Source of the DNA: Benincasa hispida
Taxonomy: Eukaryota; Streptophyta; Magnoliopsida; Cucurbitales; Cucurbitaceae
Direction: 5' to 3'
NCBI RefSeq assembly: GCF_009727055.1
Contig: NC_052357.1
Span: forward strand, 16,402,746 to 16,466,745
DNA: 64,000 bases
The notes under the pieces were generated by a model. The model searched no databases and was not told where the DNA came from. It saw nothing but the letters and a program-made list of their open reading frames with translations. Positions 49,599 through 61,723 of this stretch are shown piece after piece. Position 1 is the stretch's first letter; each line of letters begins with the position of its first letter. Position numbers and translations under genes: made by a program.

Positions 49599-50300
49599 TG
49601 TTGGGGTTGATACCCTAAATCTCGTAGGCTCATATAGTTTGTAATTGTAATGTACAAATATAAATATTTGATGTTTTATTTTAAAATTAGTTGCATTAAC
49701 CATAAACCAATAAATTAACATCCAGAGTTATCTTGTAGCTTAAACATGTATGTAGAGACGTACGGGTGGATTATATTTAAGTGATAACCTAAATGGTATG
49801 TAGTAGATGGATAAAGCAGAATATCTTATCCTGGTGACTCTACAAGTATGGCCCACTTTGTAGGTGTTACAATTGTTATAAAGTGCTACAAATGATTTGA
49901 TCCTGATCATTCATATGGAGACATGTGAGTGGGGATATTCTATACAAAGGAGTTCGTATAAGACCGAACCAGGAAATATTTAGTCTCATTATATAATGCC
50001 ATTCATAATAGAGACTTAGATTTCACTAGGATGACCATAAGTAACATGACCTAAATTCTGAGTGAGTTGTGAACTCCTGCCTATAAGGGCGGTCATTTGA
50101 TTTGTATAGGTGAGAGTGACTAGATCACCAACTTAACAAACCTACCATTTTGGGGATTAGTTTGATTGGGGAGCTGGGAACACAACTATACAAGAAAAAA
50201 TTCACTCCTTCCTTAATGTTGGGGCAAGTAGATAAATTGCTCCTTTAAGGGCTGATTCCAGTGCTTGAATAATGTGGCGTCACACCCTTTCCTGGCCTGA
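49599..50300 (+). mobile_element. LTR-A fragment, 5' part
   Basis: Starts tgttggggttgataccctaa and runs about 700 bp through the conserved core to cctttcctggcctga, where the next repeat unit begins. Confidence 0.8.
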
Positions 50301-51172
50301 GTTATTAGACTCATCAAAATTTAAATGTTAATACAATTTTTACATATTATATTATATTTTTTATAACATGAATTGAGTTTAACCTAGCATATTGGATTTT
50401 AAAATTAAAAATTCTAAATTTGGATGCAATGAAAACATAAAACTGTTGTTTTAGAATTAGCACCGTTTGGATCATAGAATCTAAAAATTGTTTTTAGAAA
50501 CATAATTCGAGTTGTTTGTCAAACACATATTTGCTAAACTCGGTAAATCTGAAAACATAAAACAGAATGTGAATTCTCTACTAAACAGATCTGTTTATTT
50601 TATATCTAAATGTAAAATATAAATATAGTTAATTGAATAGAGTCATTTGTGATTATGCTAAAAAAGGGTTAATTGTTTTATTTTAAACTAAAAATTAAAA
50701 AATGTGAAATAAATAAAATATATAAATGACAAAATATAAAAGAAAGTTGTGGAGGACAAATATGTCATTCATCAATACCCTTTATGTAAGCATCTTGTGA
50801 ATTCATGTTGCAAGAGGACATCCAAAGTTAGATAAATGTCTCATGTCTAAATATTTTATATCATGGCAAAACAAACGATGTGATCTATATACTAATTTTA
50901 TGGCTCCAAACAAATGGCTCTTTTTTCTTTTATAGAGAGAGATTATATTAAAAAAAATTAATTTTTATAGCACAATAAGAATAGCGAGATCGAATCACAA
51001 ATTTCTTGATTGCTAACACAGCTACAATTTATTTATGTGTGTTTTAGGGAAAAAAAAAAGGAAAAAATTTGGATACTATGATTTTAACTCTCACAACGAG
51101 CTCTGTAACAAAATTTTTATGTAAATTAGAAAATCATTAAGTTTAAATTTTATTATTATTAATATTCTAATA

Positions 51173-51856
51173 TGCGTTAGATAGACGCCCAAGCTTAGTA
51201 TCAAAAGCTATGTCCTCCTTCCATTACCACATGCGTTGGCCATGTCATACAAAATCCTATGCTTGGTGTCCAAATGTGCCACATCCTACTTGTTAAAATT
51301 CCTATAAATAAGTGACCATTTGTGGATTTTAAAAACACACATACATTGGGAAAAGTCCATGAATTTTGGAGAATGTGGAGAATCTTGAGAAATTTTCATA
51401 TTTCATATTTTGTTATTTATTTATTTTATATATTATATTATATTTATTTTGATAGTATATTTTATTGGTATCCGTGTTCCCGTTGTGCTCCTCAATTTTA
51501 CAACACGTTATCAGTACGAGCTCCTGTCGCTTCCTCTACTGAAACTAGGTCCTAAAGAAACCTGGATTATTTTCATATTGAATGATTAAAAAATGAACAA
51601 AGAATAACTATGTCTGGCAGATGATGCAACTACACATACAACACTTACAAGTAAAAAAATATTTTTCCAAACTAACAATGTTGGAAGCAAAAGTTAATAT
51701 AATATCAGATTCTGCAAACCTGATTGAGGGGTTTGGAAAAGTAAATATTTTCTTGCCTAGAGGAACAAAACTATAATTGACAATGCATTATTCCCTAGTC
51801 AATCGAAGATATATCTACTTAGTTTTAAATATATACGTTGCAATAGTTATCGTATT
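51173..51856 (+). pseudogene. Copia LTR and protease remnant, copy B
   Basis: The LTR is about 51173-51505, then cgttatcagtacgagc and the protease remnant, interrupted by stops and a shift. LTR-A begins at 51857, at the same base as in copy A. Confidence 0.7.
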
Positions 51857-52232
51857 TGTTGAGGTTGATGCCCTAAATCTCGTAGGGTCCTATAGTTTGT
51901 AATTGTAATGTACAAACATAAAATATTTAATGTTCTATTTCAAAATTAGTTGCATTAACCACAAACCAATAAACTAACATCCAGGGTTATCTTGTAGCTT
52001 AAACATGTATGTAGAGACATACAGGTGAATTATGTTTAAGTGATAACTTAAATGGTTTGTAGCAGATGGATAAGACTGGATACCTTATCCTGGTGACACT
52101 ACAAGTATGACCCGCTTTGTAGGTGTTACAAATGTTGTAAAGTGCTACAAATGATTTGATCCCGATCATTCTTGTGAAGACATGTGAGTGGGGATATTCT
52201 ATACAAAGGAGTTTGTATAAGACCGGACCACG
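51857..52232 (+). mobile_element. LTR-A fragment, copy B
   Basis: First 376 bp of LTR-A, aligning to 49599-49979, then replaced by another LTR-A start at about 52236. Confidence 0.75.
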
Positions 52233-52313
52233 ATATTGAGGTTGATGCCTTAATGTCTCATGTTCTGTAGTTTGTAAATAGTTTGTACGAATGCTTGTGA
52301 TGTATAATATATA

Positions 52314-54148
52314 TGTTGAGTTTTATGTCCTAAAACTTCTGGTATGTAAACAATGGAGCTTATTCTAAAAATTCAATAAAGGTGTTATTGAATAGATCTA
52401 TTGCTTGAATAGAAATCCAATAAACCTAAAAGTCCCTTGACTATTGGATGAGTACTTGAACTTTATGTGGAGATATAAAGGTGGATCAGGTTTGAGTAAA
52501 TAGTCAAAATGATCTATAGTACATGGATAAGGTTGGGTACCTTATTCTCGTAATACTATTGGATACGACCTGCTCTGTAGTTGTTACAAGAAGTTGTAAA
52601 ATGCTACAAACGAAGTGATCCTAATTTGTTCATGTTGAACATGAAAAGTGGGGATGTTCTTGTGCAAAAGAGTTTGTACAAGATCAGACCACGAAATGAG
52701 TCACTCTTACTTTATAACGTTGTTTACTGTTTAAGATTGACTATTTCAAAACGATGACCTAGGTAACTTGACCTTAATCTTGAGCTAATTATGAACTCCT
52801 GTTTATCTAGGATTTCCCTTAGATTTGCATAGGTGGGGGTTGGCTCAACAACGCTGGTCCAATATGATTGCCATTTCAAAGGTAAGACTGGATAGATAGC
52901 TGGAGACATAGGGTGCAAGAGGGAATTCACTCCTACCCACTTTAGGGATAGTAGAGAGGTTGTTCCCTTAAGTGTTGATTCTGGGGCTTGAATAAGGGAT
53001 CCCACCCTCTCATTTGGTATGAGAGGGACTCGATTTTGTGATTGGATCACAAAACAATTGTTCATTAGGGGATCAGTGGGACTTAAGAAACAAGAGATAA
53101 TTTTAGGGGTAAAACAGAGATTTGACCCAGCCGTTATTGCGAACAACCTGTGAAGGGTTAACTTACTAATCATGGTTATATCGAATGGACATAATATACC
53201 TACAGTGAGGGGAGTTCAACTATAGGCTTTAGTGGAGTGACCCATTAGTTAACGAATGGGGGTTAGATCAGTCTAATGAGTTTAGTTGATTAATTTTGGA
53301 TCTTGGAGCCCATGATCTGTAGGTCCATGAAGTCCCCCTACTAGCTCAAAAATGGATAGCTCTAGAGTAGCGTGATAAGTTAATTTGAAACGTTCAAATT
53401 AGAATCAAACGGAATTGGAGAAAATATATTTAAATATGATTTAAATATGTGAAGATGAATTTGTGTAAAAATTAATTTAATATTAGATATTAAATTAATT
53501 AGAATTATTTAAATTATTTATATAATTATTTATTAATTTTATTAGAAAATTAATTTTTGAAATTAATTTGTAAAATTAATAAATATTGGTTTTAGAAAAA
53601 AAATATGATTTTAAAATTAATTTGGATTTTTGGAAAATGAAAAATCACACAAATTTGAGAAAATGGGTTCTTCATCTTCAAAGTAGCTTACTTGGAACCC
53701 ATCTTTCCTTTGCTTTACTCCAAGCATGAGCTGCATCCCATGCAGCACAATCTCTTTGCATGATAGTCTGCAATATATTGAAGAGATTGGAGTGAAGAAA
53801 GAGAGGAGAACCGACTGAATTTTTGCTGAAAAATTCGGATGAAGAAGGAGTTCTTCAATGGGTTTTGTCCAGTGAGTTTTCTCCATATTCCCTTTGATTC
53901 CATCTTATTTTGAGTCCCACAATTCAATCTAGAACACCAAGAGGATAGTAGGGAAGATCTTGTGGTGGTCTACACAAGGATTCAGAGGATTTTGTAGCTG
54001 AAAATGGAGATTTCATTGGTTCGGCCAAGGTATGTTCATGAAACCCATTATACTATGTTTTTAGCATGTTTCTTTTCAACCAAAATTAATGAACTAGAGT
54101 GCTTATGATTCTTGATTTCTTCCGCTGCGTGATGGTGTCCATCCAAAA
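52314..54148 (+). repeat. 5' LTR-B
   Basis: Starts tgttgagttttatgtccta and ends gtccatccaaaa, where the last bases differ from the 3' LTR end catccaaca. It carries the conserved core at about 52700-53240. Confidence 0.85.
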
Positions 54149-54150
54149 AT

Positions 54151-54162
54151 TGGTTTTAGAGC
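54151..54162 (+). other. Primer binding site
   Basis: tggttttagagc differs at two bases from the plant initiator-Met complement tggtatcagagc and sits two bases after the LTR. Confidence 0.7.
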
Positions 54163-56501
54163 ATCTTATAAGCATTCAGTTCGGATTAATTTCTGGTTTG
54201 GTGGGTGTTTTGTATGAAAATATGAAACTGTTGTAATGATATAGTTTTCTGAGATTTGGCCTTTAATTTCTCTTTGATTTCCCATTTCAATTTGTAATTG
54301 GCTCTTGTTTGATAAGCTTTAATGTCTTCCCAAGAGTCTATAATTTATTTAGAGTCATTAGAGTTGAAATTAAGCTGTAATTCGAAGAAACAAGCGAAGG
54401 GGCCGAGTTGCAAATTCCAGACGATCAACATCTGTTCATATCGTGTTGAGCTTCAGTAGCTAAACGATCGTTTAGCTTCATACGTTAGACGATATGAAGG
54501 AAAAGCTAAATGATCATGTAGCTTCGGGTGGGAGCTAAGCGATACGGACAAAGAGCTATGCAATGGCACTGAGCGATCGCTTACACGATCGTTTACCTAT
54601 GAGCGGCAGCTGAGCGATGCGTCGATTGCTATGCGATAGCACTAGGCGATAGCTTACCTCGGACGCACGCTAAACGATCAAGATGCGATGCTAAACGATG
54701 GAGCTATGCGATAGTGTTTGACACTAAGCGATTGTGTAGCATCCTCCGGCGCTAGACGATAACACTATACGATCGTGTAACTTTGTTAAACGATAGGCAT
54801 TGGTTGTTAAACGATCAAGCCAATTGCATGACGATGGTCGTCAATGCTAAACGATTTGACTTAGCAAGATTTTGAGCGAGAGCAAGAGAAGCCAATTCGA
54901 CCGATTCTTTTGAGGTTTGGTCCGGTTCAGTTCAAATGGTTTGTGGTTGGTCCGGTTCAGTCTCTGGTGGTTCTGTTCAAGCGGTTTTGGAGCGGTTAGG
55001 GCGATGTCGAAGCTGTTTTTTTTATAATAGTTAGGTTTTTGCTTGCTTGTTTTTGCCAAGACTAAAACCATATCATTACTGTTTAATTATTTATGCATTG
55101 GATGTATGTTATAATTAAATAAATCTTGTATGTACATATAGTATGCCATTTAGATTTAAAATCCCACCATAAGAAGCATGCAACATGCATTGAAAGTATG
55201 TTATAATTTGTTATAATATATAGTATGCATGTTAGGGTTTCTTGTATTTAATATAAGTATTATATTAGATATTGAATGCCTGTATGTTGTGGATGTTTAG
55301 CATGTCTAAAGTTTTATAAGCTGTTATAAAATTGGGTTAGACATTTAAAATCCATAATGAAGAACAACTGTATGCTCACTTAGGTTAACCACTTGTTTTA
55401 ATTAGTTAAAATAGGTCGTTAAACTTGTAAAACTAGGGTTACGAACTCAACCGGTATATAATCCTGTCAAAGGTTCGGGGTATTTAAGTTGACGGTCTAC
55501 GGAACACCTCCTACCTGGGGATTATGACCGAATAATTGAGCATTGGTAACCAGTTTTATGAGTATCCGTGAGCGATGTGAGGTAATAAAAGGGTTTATCA
55601 CCTAAACTTCATAGGTGTAAGTCCATTTATAAGAGTTATACATAGATAAACCATATAGACTTAGGGTTATTTTTAATTAGCCGGAAAAAAAACCTAAGTA
55701 CAATGTTACCCAAACAATAGAACACTTCAGTGGTAGTGAATAACTTCTATATGATAGAGTTATTAGAAAACTTCAACAGGAGATTAATAACATACACGGT
55801 ATGTTATTTTTAGCTCTTGTGGCCCTAAGAGTTCACAGTCTAGATTTAAGCGGTACTTCGTGTCACCTTGGAAGTGACCTCCCTATGAAGAGTATTTTTT
55901 AGCTTAAATTTAGACTCGAGTGAATAAGGGGAAGTTGTTCGAACAGAAATTAAGTCTATGATTTCAACTGCCACGTCTCCACATAGTTCACACCGTGAGA
56001 TTCATATGACGCTTCGTGTCACCCTGGAAGTGACCTCCCTACGGAGAGCGGATGTATGTATCAATACCAATGTGAACGGAGGAAGTAGTTCATAGTAAGT
56101 GGGTAAAGGAAATGTGTCAACATATCCTACGATCTCCTCCATTAGTCTGAACTGTGAGATTCTTATGTTGCGCCTGCTGGTTAGCTTTAAATAGTCCTTT
56201 GCTAGTCGTTTAACGACGGCTATCCCCATGGAGGGTTGTAACATAGGATTCGGAGCAACCTAGGCTTCAGTAACATGAATAGGGTTTTATAGTTCCATCT
56301 TGGGTATTGTTTTCTATTTTCAGAGCGATACTCATAAGTTCTATAAGGTCCGAAAATGGCGAGTCTACACTTACAGAATTATTAAGTGTTAATAATGTCT
56401 GACCAAAAGCGGTACCTAAATGACTATCGGAATATGAGTTATTCTGGAGGTAGTATTTAGTCAAGAATGTCTTGATGTAGTATCGTTGCAAAATAATAAT
56501 C
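54163..56501 (+). other. Long untranslated leader with palindromic array
   Basis: About 2.3 kb without a long coding frame between primer binding site and gag. 54440-54860 holds the taaacgatcg array (separate entry). 54890-55000 is rich in ggttcggt-type words. 55070-55350 aligns to the minus-strand leader at 1764-2821. 55847-55890 and 56007-56050 share cttcgtgtcaccctggaagt and a gacctccctat/c block. Confidence 0.6.
54440..54860. repeat. Degenerate taaacgatcg / gcgatagc palindromic array
   Basis: More than twenty variants of ctaaacgat, gcgatcgc, tgcgatagc and cacgatcg occur in 420 bp. The best is the 18-bp perfect palindrome gctaaacgatcgtttagc at 54459-54476. Others are gagcgatcgcttac at 54571-54584 and acacgatcgtttac at 54583-54596. 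Confidence 0.8.
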
Positions 56502-57357
56502 TTGGGTAAATTATTAAAATTGCTAAAATTTGATTGGATATTTAATTTCAGAATGAAAAGTTCATTAATAATAGTGTTGGCATTAGATAAATTTATTGGG
56601 GATAATTATGTGAATTGGAAATCAAATTTGAACATGGTACTTGTGATAGACGATTTGCGGTTTGTCTTAACTGAGGATTGTCCTCCCATTTCTAGCTTTA
56701 ACACAAACCGAAATCTTTTGGATGTATATGACGATGGGTCAAGGCTAATGATATAGCCCGTGCTTATATTCTCGTCAGCTTATCTGATGTGTTGACAAAA
56801 GAAGCATGAGGATATGAGTACTGCCAAAGAGATTATGGAATCTCTGCGAGGGATGCCATTAAGCACGTTTACAACAGCCACATCAAAGTGGAGACCAATA
56901 TTTGTGAACATGTCCTGGACATGATGGTCCACTTTAATATGACAAAAGTAAACGGCGCTGTCATGAACGAGAGAAGTCAAGTTGGTTTTATTCTAGAATC
57001 TCTTCTGAAGAGTTTTCTACAAATTTTGAATGCATTTATGAATAAAATTTGACTACTCTACTAAATGAGCTACAAGCTTATCAGACAATGTTGAGAACAA
57101 AGGGTCTGATGCCAAAAGTAAAAGTTACTACTGCCAAGAAGTGAGGAATGTCCTCTAAGCCTGAAGTTGCTTATTCTTCAAAGAGTAAGAGTATTCTTAT
57201 GAAGAAAGGCAAAGGGAAAAGGAAGAAGAAGCCTACTGGATTGAAAGGCAAGGATAGCGCTGCAAAGAGAAATGTTTCCATTACAACGATGAAGGGCACT
57301 GGAGGAGACACTGCCCTCAATTTCTTGTCGAGAAGAGAGCAGAGAAAAGGTAACTAG
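56502..57357 (+). pseudogene. Copia gag, broken
   Basis: An open frame 56502-56756 contains LDKFIGDNYVNWKSNL and LRFVLTEDCP, the start of a copia gag. A shift follows near 56750; the middle part is readable in pieces to about 57110 (blocks near 56760-56800 and 56890-56940), and the lysine-rich C-terminal end is open at 57148-57357 (KKGKGKRKKKPTGLKGK). No zinc knuckle was seen. Gag forms the retrotransposon particle; this copy is interrupted by several stops. Confidence 0.75.
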
Positions 57358-57983
57358 GCTAACTTGACCCGGGAACCATTTGCTCAGCTCATCCAGTGAG
57401 AGAAGTTTCTACTTGGTTTTAATTGTTAAAACTTGTAAAGAATAAATTGTATATATTTGAAATGAAATGTTCATTTTCAAAAATTATGTTTGTTCTAGCA
57501 ACCTCTATTAAGAATCAAATTGTTAAAAGCCATTTGTAGATATTCAGATATCTAAATGGCTAGATCAAAATATAGAAAATTTAAAGATTTCTAGATCTGA
57601 CTGTTAACAAAGAGTTGTTGAGACAGGTCAGATGCATCTTGCTCAAAGAGTTGAGAGTACCTCAATGTAGTGGGAGGAAAGTGTGTTTCTTGGCCATTAT
57701 TAAGATTAAGATGCAATCCCCTTATAGTTTTATCTAAAGTCTATTGTATACTAAAATGTTTACAACAATTCTCTCGGTTAAAGTGTTTGAGAATTACCTA
57801 GTAGGACTAGGAATACCAGATAACCTAGGGTAAGTGGGAGAAATATTGGGTATACAGATACTGAATGGTAAAAGATGGGTATGGGATGCCCTAGTTTATT
57901 GTTCTTCTCTATAAAACTCAGAAACTCAGTCTTATATATCGAATGTATAAGTTACCACGAGAGTTTTAGTCCAAGTGGGAGTT
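57358..57983 (+). pseudogene. Collapsed pol remnant and polypurine tract
   Basis: About 600 bp where some 3 kb of pol would be expected. 57500-57690 resembles the integrase-RT linker (compare 1-250), and 57765-57830 the last codons of RNase H (compare 5430-5470). A purine-rich caagtgggagttt at 57972-57984 is the polypurine tract. Confidence 0.65.
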
Positions 57984-59817
57984 TGTTGAGTTTTATGTCC
58001 TAAAACTCGTGGTATGTAAACAATGAAGCTTATTCTGAAAATTCAATAAAGGTGTTATTGAATAGATCTATTGCTTGAATAGAAATCCAATAAACTTAAA
58101 AGTCCCTTGACTATTAGATGAGTACTTGAACTTTATGTGGAGACATAAAGATGGATCAGGTTCGAGTAAATAGTCAAAATGATCTATAGTACATGGATAA
58201 GGTTGGGTACCTTATTCTTGCAACACTATTGGATATGACCTGCTCTGTAGTTGTTACAAGAAGTTGTAGTGCTACAAACGAAGTGATCCTAATTCGTTCA
58301 TGTTGGACATGAGGAGTTGGGGGTGTCCTTGTGCAAAAGAGTTTGTATAAGATCGGACCACAAAATGAGTCATTCTTACTTTATAATATTGTTTACTATT
58401 TAAGACTGCCTATTTCAAAGTGATGGCCTAGGTAACTTGACCTTAATCCTGAGCTAACTATGAACTCCTGTTTATATGGAATTGCCCTTAGATTTGCATA
58501 GGTGAGGATTGGCTCAACAGCGCTGGCTCAATATAACTGCCATTTCAGGGGTAAGACCGGATAGATAGCTGGGGACATAGAGTGCAAGAGGGAATGCACT
58601 CCTACCGGCTTTAGGGAAAGTAGAGAGGTTGTTCCCTTAAGTGCTGATTCTGGGGCTTGAACAAGGGATCCCGCCCTCTCATTTGGCATAAGAGGGACTC
58701 GGTTTTGTGATTGGATCACAAAAAAAATGTTCATTAGAGGATTAGTGGGACTTAAGGAACAAGAGGTAATTTTGGGGGTAAAACAGAGATTTGACCTAGC
58801 CGTTATTACAAACAACCTGTGAAGGGTTAACTTACTAATCATGGTTATATCGAGTGGACATAATATATCTACAGCGAGGGGAGTTCAATTATGGGCTTTA
58901 GTGGAGTGGCCCATTAGTTAACGAATGGGGCTTAGATCGGTCTAATGAGTTTAGCCGATTAATCTCGGATCGTTGGAGCCCATGATCTGTAGGTCCATGA
59001 AGTCCCCCTACTAGCTCGGAAATGGATAGCTCTAGAGTAGTGTGATAAGTTAATTTGAAACGTTCAAATTAGAATCAAACAGAATTGGAGAAAATATATT
59101 TAAATATGATTTAAATATATGAAGATGAATTTGTGTAAAAATTAATTTAATATTAGATATTAAATTAATTAGAATTATTTAAATTGTTTAAATAATTATT
59201 TATTAATTTTATTAGAAAATTAATTTTTGAAATTAATTTGTAAAATTAATAAATATTGATTTTAGAAAAAAAATATGATTTTAAAATCAATTTGGATTTT
59301 TGGAAAATGAAAAATCACATAAATCTGAGAAAATGGGGTTTTCATCTTCAAAGTAACTTACTTGGATCCCACCTTTTCCTTTGCTTTACTCCAAGCATGA
59401 GTTGCATCCCATGTAGCACATCTCTTTGCATGATAGTCTGAAATATATTGAAGAGATTGGAGTGAAGAAAGGGAGGAGAACTGACTGAATTTTTGCTGAA
59501 AAATTCGGATAAAGAAGGAGTTCTTCAATGGGTTTTGTCTAGTGAGTTTTCTCCATATTCCCTTTGATTCCAGCTTATTTTGAGTCTCACAACTCAATCT
59601 AGATCACCAAAAGGATAGTAGGAAAGATCTTGTGGTGGTTTACATAAGGATTCGGAGGATTTTGCAGCTGGAAATAGAGATTTCATTAGTTCGACCAAGG
59701 TATGTTCATGAAACCCATTATACTATGTTTTTAGCATGTTTCTTTTCAACCAACATTAATGAACTAGAGTGCTTATGGTTCCTGATTTCTTCCACTGCGT
59801 GATGATGTCATCCAACA
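57984..59817 (+). repeat. 3' LTR-B
   Basis: 1834 bp, starts tgttgagttttatgtccta and ends catccaaca. Aligned end to end with the 5' LTR. Confidence 0.88.
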
Positions 59818-60045
59818 ATATGATATTTACTTCCTTCTTGATTTTGCTCATTTGGATGTTTTATTTGCTTTACCATAAACCAATAAACAAAAATCCCTGA
59901 TTATCTTTATATAACTTAAGAATGTACAAGTGGATCATGTCTTAAGTGATAACCAAAATGGTCTGTAGTATATGGATAGAGGAGGAAAACCTTATCCTGG
60001 TAATGCTACGGATGCGACCCGCTTTGTGGAATAGTTACAGGCAGA

Positions 60046-61723
60046 AATGCACGTTATTACAGTGCTAAGTTATAAGACAATGTAGGGTTGCGTTGATAAA
60101 AACATATAAGATTGCGTCCAAAAAGTATTAAGTTCACAATATTGCAGTCACATGCGTCCATCGCATGAAAATAGTTAACTTAGGTATTTTTGTATAGAAT
60201 ATGCGTTGATGCAAGGCGAAAAATGCGATCATATGAATGGCCGAGCGCATCAAAAAATTGCGTTACCGCAAGGCTATGCGGTGATTTGCACTCACAAATA
60301 TTTGCTCAAGAAGGTTGCCGCATAGAACCGGTGCAACTTGATGGGCACATCTGGGTGAAAAGCGTAATAAATCACGATGGGACAGAAAACTGATGACGGT
60401 CGATTCCGAATTAAGTTGACAAGCCGTTAACGAACTACTATAGCAAGTACACTCAACTTTTCGGTGACAAATATTCGATGCGTCAGACAGAGAATAATGC
60501 CATCCCATCAGTGCAATCATAAGAGAGAAGAAGCCTTTCACCCTGAAACTCTATAAATATCGAAGGCAACCTTCAGTGAAGGAGTTCAGATAGTTAGATA
60601 ATTTTTCCTTAGATAGAAGTAGCCTTGTTCATAGTTTTTCTTTTACTTAAAAGGCGGAGCAAGAGAAAGGAAGAGACGCCGGAAGATTGCTCTAGTCAGG
60701 TCGAGAGAGAACCCAGAAGGCATGGAAAAGCAGAGAGAGGGCCGACTCTCGCAAGAGCGAGATTATCTTTTGTGCAGAGTAGAGAAGAATAGTGTAAAAT
60801 CCTTGGGAAGCAAGAGATTGCAACCAGGCTCTTTATTCTCATTCCGCATTGTTATTCTGTATTTCAATTCTACATCTATAAAATGGAACTTGGTTATCTA
60901 CATCTATTCACTCTCTTAAAAGCACGCATGAGTAGCTAAATCTATCGAATGGGTTGAGAAGAACTAAGCTAACATGACCTAGGACCTTCATTGCATGCGA
61001 TCATCTTGTCTTATGTTGCGCCCAACACCCCTTTAGAGCTACTCGAGAGAGAGTCTAAAGAAAGAACCTAAGACTTGAGAGAGCTAGGTTAGAATCTAGA
61101 CTCAAGAGAGCAAGATTAAATCTGCATAAGTGAGAGATAGAGAATTAGAGATAAGCTCTGTTTGTCAACATGCATTGCATGCACCCTAGAGATAGGTTAT
61201 GGTATTATGCGGTCACCTTGTATGTGTGTATCTCATTTGTCATCGCATAAACAAGAATAGAGGCTTATGTGTAGGTTCTATAGACTTTATCGCATATATC
61301 GCATGCGTTATAGAACTAGAAGCCATAGCATTTGCGTTGAGAGATGATTTGCTATTGTATGTGTGTTGCATGATCGCATAACATGAACACAATCCTAGGA
61401 AGTGTTAGCTGAACCCCTTCTCAACCCGTTCCCTTGCATATTCATCGCATCTTCTGTATTTTCAACTATTTTCTTAACTCTGCCACATACTTTTTATCTC
61501 GAAAGAAACAACCCAAAAACAACTCTTTGATTTATTAGTTACTGCAAAGTCTTCTTAAAAATTATTACCGCATACTGTTTTCCTTAGTCCCTGAGTTCGA
61601 CCCTGGACTTGCCAGGAAACTCAATAGGGTTTATACTTGGATTCTGCTGAGAAAACTTGTTGCACAACGCATTTCCATCACCGCAATTCCATTCATTATT
61701 TCACCACATAAAACAACGCATCA
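60046..61723 (+). mobile_element. LTR-like repeat, copy 2, inserted in LTR-A
   Basis: About 1.68 kb, of which 60310-61723 aligns with 393-1763. A TATA box ctataaatatc lies at about 60549, and the element ends cgcatca. A tgatgcaaggcg at 60207 could be the true LTR start (ends tgatgc/gcatca), in which case 60046-60206 is a piece of internal region. About 75 bases of LTR-A are lost at the site, so the insertion was not clean or was later edited. Confidence 0.6.

Larger units (their letters stand above)
48106..49979. repeat. Segmental duplication, copy A
   Basis: Aligns with 50345-52232 almost throughout, including the copia LTR, the protease fragment and the LTR-A start at the same relative place. 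The offset is about 2.24 kb. Confidence 0.85.
50301..52232. repeat. Segmental duplication, copy B with internal deletion
   Basis: Begins with 45 bases matching 46212-46256, then jumps to sequence matching 48102 onward, so about 1.85 kb is missing. The tacat pentamer is common to both sides of the jump. Copy B ends at 52232 inside LTR-A. Confidence 0.8.
52314..59817 (+). mobile_element. Complete but pol-deleted Ty1/copia element (LTR-B)
   Basis: 7.5 kb with LTRs 52314-54148 and 57984-59817 (1835 and 1834 bp), a primer binding site, a long leader, gag remnants and a polypurine tract. Flanks atata (52309-52313) and atatg (59818-59822) match at four of five bases. By eye the first 265 bp of the LTRs differ at about 13 places. 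Protease, integrase and most of RT/RNase H are absent, so the element depended on enzymes from elsewhere. Confidence 0.88.

Noticed and set aside
52724..53173. 149-codon minus-strand frame, with shorter versions at 58528-58842 and 6207-6404
   Set aside because: Antisense in the LTR core; length varies between copies and the frame is not kept in LTR-A, so conservation is more likely at the nucleotide level. Mentioned under the core finding.
54847..55071. 74-codon minus-strand frame rich in N, P and K
   Set aside because: Antisense to the ggttcggt-rich leader repeats; low complexity.
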